Assembly: GCF_013186535.1 (NCBI RefSeq)
Contig: NZ_JABMCZ010000005.1
Coordinates: forward strand, 806,001-870,000
Source of the DNA: Nocardia terpenica
GTDB lineage: Bacteria > Actinomycetota > Actinomycetes > Mycobacteriales > Mycobacteriaceae
DNA length: 64,000 bases
Direction of reading: 5' to 3'
Below, piece after piece: positions 57,201-63,200 of this stretch. The notes below the pieces were generated by a model that was given only the letters and a program-made list of their open reading frames with translations, was not told the origin of the DNA and searched no databases. Both the position numbers and the translations under genes were made by a program. Numbering within the stretch: position 1 is the first letter of the stretch; every line of letters starts with the position of its first letter.

Positions 57201-60200
57201 AGGATCCGCGCCATGCGAGCGGCGGTGGGCGCGTCGAACACATCCCGCACGGCCACCTCGACGCCCGCCGCGGTGGCCACCCGCGACGCCACCCGGGTGG
57301 CCGACAGGGAATGCCCGCCCAGGGCGAAGAAGTCGTCGTCGACGCCCACCCCGTCGGTCCCGAGCACCTCCGCGAATACCGAGACGACGATCTCCTCCAG
57401 CGGCGTCGAGGGCGCTCGATAGGTCGCGGTCGTGGCCTGCGGGGCGGGCAGCGCGCGCCGGTCGACCTTGCCGCCGGGCGTCAGCGGCAGCCCGTCCAGC
57501 GCCACGATCACGGCCGGAATCATGAACTCCGGCAGGCGATCGGCCACGAAACCGCGGATCTCGGCGACCCGACCGGCCACCCCGGGGTCGTTGACATAGG
57601 CGGCGGCCGAGCTCACCGGACCGGCGACCTGATACACCTCGTCGAAGACCGTGTCCCCGCCGGTGTTCCGGGTGAAGACGGCGTCCATTCGCCCCGCCAC
57701 CGGCGCCCAGGTCACCGCGACCGCGTAGCCCAGTTCCACGCCGAGCGCCCGAATCTCGTGCGGCGCAACGGTCTCGGCCGCATGGTTGAGGTCGAGATCC
57801 GCCACCCGATCGTGGTCGGCCGCGGCGGCGACGATCCTGGTGGCGGCGACGTCGGCAACCGTTCCGGCGCACGGGATTTCGGTGATCCGCACGGCCTCGG
57901 GGCATTCCGCGGCCAGGTGGGCGCGCAGTCGCGGCACATCGCCGAGTTCGGTCCACGCCCGCTGCGGCACCGTGGCCAGCGACCGTACCGTCGCGGGCGC
58001 CTTCCGCAGGACCACGTCGTAGCGGTACCGGGTCAACTCGTTGTCGACCGGCGCGTATTTCAGCTCGATGTCCACCGCGGCCACCCCGGGGACCTTGTCC
58101 CGCAGGGCGAGGAAGAACTCGGGGGCCATCAGCAGTTCCTGCTCGCCCGCCACCGTGCGGCGCACCCGGTCCCGCACCACGGCCACGGTGTCCTCGGCCC
58201 CGACGCCCGCCAGGTGGGTACCGGTGGCGAACTCGTGCAGCAGCGACAGGTTGCGGACGTCGCCGAGGAACAGCGTGCCACCGGGAACCAGCACCCGCAG
58301 GGCCTTGTCGATCACATCGGTCAGGTAGGCGGCGCTGGGGAAGTACTGCACCACCGAGTTCAGCACCACCACATCGAACCGGTCGCGCGGCAGCCCGGAC
58401 AGATCGTCGGCGGCCTGCGCCCGCAACCGCACCCGATCGGCCCATGCGGGGGCCGAATCCGCCAGTCTCTCCTGGAGATTCGCGATGGTCGCGCCCGAGA
58501 AGTCGGTGCCCCAGTACTCCACACACTCGGGGGCCAGCCGGGCCATCACCAGGCCCGACCCGACGCCGATCTCCAGCACCCGGGAGGGGCCGAATTCCAG
58601 AATCCTGTCGACGACCGCGTCCCGCCACACCCGCATGTCCTCGACCGGGATCGGCCGTCCGGTGTAGCTGCTGTTCCACCCGCCGAAGTCCTCGCCCAGC
58701 GGTATGGCCGCACCGGCGTCGCGGACGGTGTCGATATAGGTTTCCTTTCCGGCGTACAGGTTGTCGTACACCTGCCGCCAGTGGTCCACCAATTCCCGCT
58801 CGCGTTCGCCGTCGCGCACGGTCACCGTCTCGCGATCGAGAACGACATAGGCGACGAGCTGTTTGTCGGCCGCGCCCATGCCGTCGCCGGGTGCGGAGGC
58901 GAGATCGCGGGCCACGACGACGGCCTGCGACACCGCCGGATGCGATGCCAGCGCCGCCTCGACCTCGCCGGGCTCGATCCGATACCCGCGGATCTTGACC
59001 TGATCGTCGGCGCGGCCCGCGAACTCCAGGATTCCGTCCCGGGTCCACCGCACCAGATCCCCGGTGCGATACATCCGTTCGCCCGCCCCGAACGGGCACG
59101 CCACGAATCGCTGCGCGGTCAACCCCATCCGCCCCAGATATCCGCGCGCCACCTGCGTTCCGGCCACATACAATTCGCCCGCCACGCCCACCGGTACCGG
59201 CCGCAGCCACGAATCCAGCACGAACACACGCACATTCGGCACCGGAGCACCGATCGGCACCCGCTCGCCGGTGTCCCACCGCCGCGAGTCGGGAATCGTA
59301 TAGGTCGACACGCACACCGTGTTCTCGGTCGGCCCATACGCATTGGCCACCCCGACCCCCGGCCACCGATCGCGGAACCGTGCCACCGCGACCGGGCCGA
59401 GCGCATCGCCGCCGGTGACGACCTGGCGCAGTGTCTCGGCCTTCAGTTCGGCCCCGGCGGTCGCCAGCACCTCGAACAGGGCGGTCGCCGCGAATATCGT
59501 CGTAACCCGGTGGCGGGTCACGGTTTTCGTCAGGGCGGACAGATCGAGCCGTTCGGGCGGCGCGACAACGATTGCGGCACCGGCGAGCAGCACCGGCCAC
59601 AGCTCGTACGCGGACGCGTCGAACGCCATCGACGAGTGCAGCAGCACCCGTTCGCCGTGACCGCCGGGCCATCCGTGCGTCGCCATGTTCACGACGCTGC
59701 GGTGTTCGACCACAACGCCTTTCGGCCGACCGGTCGACCCCGACGTGTAGATCACGTACGCGGCGTCGTTCGGCGCCAGCGTCGGCAGCTCGCCCGCCGC
59801 CCCGTCGTGTTCCACGGCGTCCAGGCGCAGCGATTCCCGGTCGCCCAGCGGCAGCTTCGCGGCGGTGGGGGCCGTGGTCAGCACCAGCCGTGGGGCGGCG
59901 TCGGTGAGGATGAATTCGATACGGCCGCCGGGATAGTCGGGATCGATCGGCAGGTACGCGGCACCGGCCTTCAGCACGGCCAGCACGGCCACCACCAGAT
60001 CCACCGACCGCGGCAGCGCCACGGCCACCACCGACTCGCGTCCCACGCCCCGGCCGATCAGGGTGTGCGCCAACCGATTCGCCCGCGCGTCCAGGTCACG
60101 ATAGGTGACGGCGCCGTCCTCGTGCGCGACGGCGACCGCGTCCGGGGTGGCCGCCGCCCGTCGTTCGAACAGTCGAGGCACCGTTGCCTCGTCCGGCAGC

Positions 60201-63200
60201 GGGGCCGCGGTGTCGTTCCAGACCCGGAGCAGCCGCTCGCGTTCGCCGGGGGCCAGAATGTCGATGCGGCCGAGGGATATTCGTGGCTCGGCGGCAATGG
60301 TGTGCAGCAGTTGCAGGTAGCGGGAGACGATGTCGTCGACGGTGGCGCGGTCGAACAGATCGGTGGCGTATTCGAACCTGCCCGCCATGTCCGGGCTGTC
60401 GGCGCGTTCGAGCACATCGAGGTGCAGGTCGAATTTGGCGGTTCCGAGGGCCGTCGGCACGAGGCTCACGTCCAGATCGGCCAGCCGCAGATCGGGCAGC
60501 ACATTGTTCTGTAGGGCGAACGACACCTGGAACAGCGGGTGATACGCCGGAGAGCGGGTCGGATGCAGCAGTTCGACCAGTCGCTCGAAGGGCGCGTCCT
60601 GATTCTCGTAGGCGGTCAACGCCTTCCGGCGCACCTGGCCGAGCACCCGCTCGAAGCTCGGGTCGCCGGACAGATCCACCCGCAGCACCCAGGTATTGAC
60701 GAAGAAGCCCACCAGCTCGTGCAGCGCCTCGTGCGTGCGCCCGGCGATCGGGCCGCCGATGGAGATATCCGTCCCGGCGCCGAGGTGCGACAGCAGCACC
60801 GCCAGCGCCGACTGCAACACCATCGACACCGTCACCTGATGGTCGTGGGCGAGCCGATGCAGCGCCTCCCCCAGCGCCGCGTCGATGGGGAATTGGACCA
60901 GATCGCCGCGATTACCGGCCACCGGCGGGCGCGGGCGATCGGTCGGCAACGCCATCGGCTGCGGCGCGCCCGCCAATTCCTGTTCCCAGTACCGGAATTG
61001 GGACGCCAGCACGCTGCCGGGATCGGACTCCGCACCCAATGCCTCGCGCTGCCACAGGGTGAAGTCGGCATACTGCACCGGCAGCGGCGTCCATCGCGGT
61101 GCGCGGCCCGCCCGGCGCGCGATGTAGGCGAGCGACAGATCCCGCACCAGCGGCGCCATCGACCAGCCGTCCGCGGCAATGTGATGCAGCACCAGCGCCA
61201 TGACGTGTTCGTCGGAACCGGTGCGCAGCAGCGTGACTCGCAGCGGCGGCTCCGCCGACACGTCGAATCCCCGTCGCACCGCGCTCGTTACGGCGTGCTC
61301 GAGGTCGCCGGGTTCGACCGTGTGGGCCTCGATGCGCGGTGCCGCCTGGTCGGCGGGCAGGATCCGCTGGTACGGCACGCCGTCCTCGTCCGGGAACACC
61401 GTGCGCAGGCTCTCGTGCCGCGCCACCACGTCCGCCAGCGCCGCGGACAGCGCCGCCGTATCCAGCGGCCCGCTCAAACGCAGGACCAGGGGAACGTTGT
61501 AGATCGGGGAGTCGGGTTCGAAGCGGTTGATGAACCACATCCGCAATTGCGCGAACGACAACGGAATTCGCGCCGGACGCTCCCGCGGCCCCGGCGCGGT
61601 GCCCGGATGTTCTCCGGTTTCGGCCAGCCGCTCGGCCAGCACGCGCGCCATGCGCACCGCGGTGGGCGCCTCGAACACATCCCGCACCCGCACCTCGACG
61701 CCCGCCACCGTGGCCAGGCGCGACGCCACCCGCGTCGCCGACAGCGAATGCCCGCCCAGGGCGAAGAAGTCGTCGTCGGCGCCGATGCCGTCGACGCCCA
61801 GCAACTCGGCGAAGACGGAGGCGACGATCTCCTCCAGCGGTGTCGAGGGGGCCCGATAGGTCGCCGTCATCGCCTGCGGTGCGGGCAATGCGCGGCGATC
61901 CACCTTCCCGCTCGGCGTCAACGGCATCTCGTCGAGCACCACGATCGCCGCGGGCACCATGAACTCCGGCAGCCGACCCGCCACGAATTCCCGGATCGGC
62001 CGGGTGTCGCTCGCCGCGTCGCCGGTCGGTGGCGCCTCGCGGTCGAGGACGACGTAGGCGACGATGTGTTTGTCGGATGCGGCGGTGCCGCGGGCGGATT
62101 CGGTGCCGGTGTCGCGGGCGACGACCACCGCCCGCGACACCGCCGGATACGACAGCAGGGCGGCCTCGATTTCCGCGGGCTCGATCCGGTATCCGCGCAC
62201 CTTGACCTGATCGTCGGTGCGGCCGAGGAATTCCAGCACGCCCTCGCGGGTCCAGCGCACCAGGTCCCCGGTCCGGTACATGCGGTCACCGGTCCCGAAC
62301 GGGCACGCCACGAACCGCTCCGCGGTCAGCGACGCCCGTCCCCGGTAGCCGCGCGCCAGTTGCGCTCCGGCCACATACAATTCGCCGGCCGCGCCGGGCG
62401 GCACCGGTGCCAGACCGGACCCGAGCACGAATGCCCGCACATTCGCCACCGGGGCGCCGATCGGCACCCGCTCGCCGGTATCCCAGTGTCGCGCCTCGGG
62501 AATCACATACGTCGTGACGCACACCGTGTTCTCGGTCGGCCCATACGCATTCGCCACACCCACCCCGGGCCACCGATCGCGGAACCGCGCCACCGCGACC
62601 GGACCCAGCGCATCGCCCCCGGTGACGACCTGGCGCAGCGAATCGGCCGACAGCTCGGGCTCGGCGGTCGCCAGCACCTCGAACAGGGCGGTGGCCGCGA
62701 ATATCGTCGTAACCCGGTGGCGCGACACGGTATTCAGCAGGGCCGCGATATCGAGCCGGTCGGGCGGCGCGATGACGATCGCCGCCCCGGCCAGCAGCAC
62801 CGGCCACAGCTCGTACGCGGACGCGTCGAATGCCATCGACGAACGCAGCAGCGCCCGCTCGCCGTGCCCGCCGGGCCACCCGTGCCTGGCCATATTCACG
62901 ACGCTGCCGTGTTGGACCACAACACCTTTCGGCCGTCCCGTGGATCCCGAGGTGTAGATGAGATACGCCGCATCGGCGGGGCCTGGGATGTAAAGCGGGT
63001 CCGGCAGGGGGCGGGCCGAAAGCCTTGCGGTGTCCGGGGTGTCGAGTTCGAGTACGTCCACGGCGCGGCCGCCGGTGGGCAGCGTCGTGTCGGTGGTGGT
63101 GAGGATCAGCCGCGGCGCGGCATCGGTGAGAATGAATTCGATGCGGTGGGCCGGATAGTCCGGGTCGATGGGCAGATACGCGCCGCCCGCCCGCAATGTC

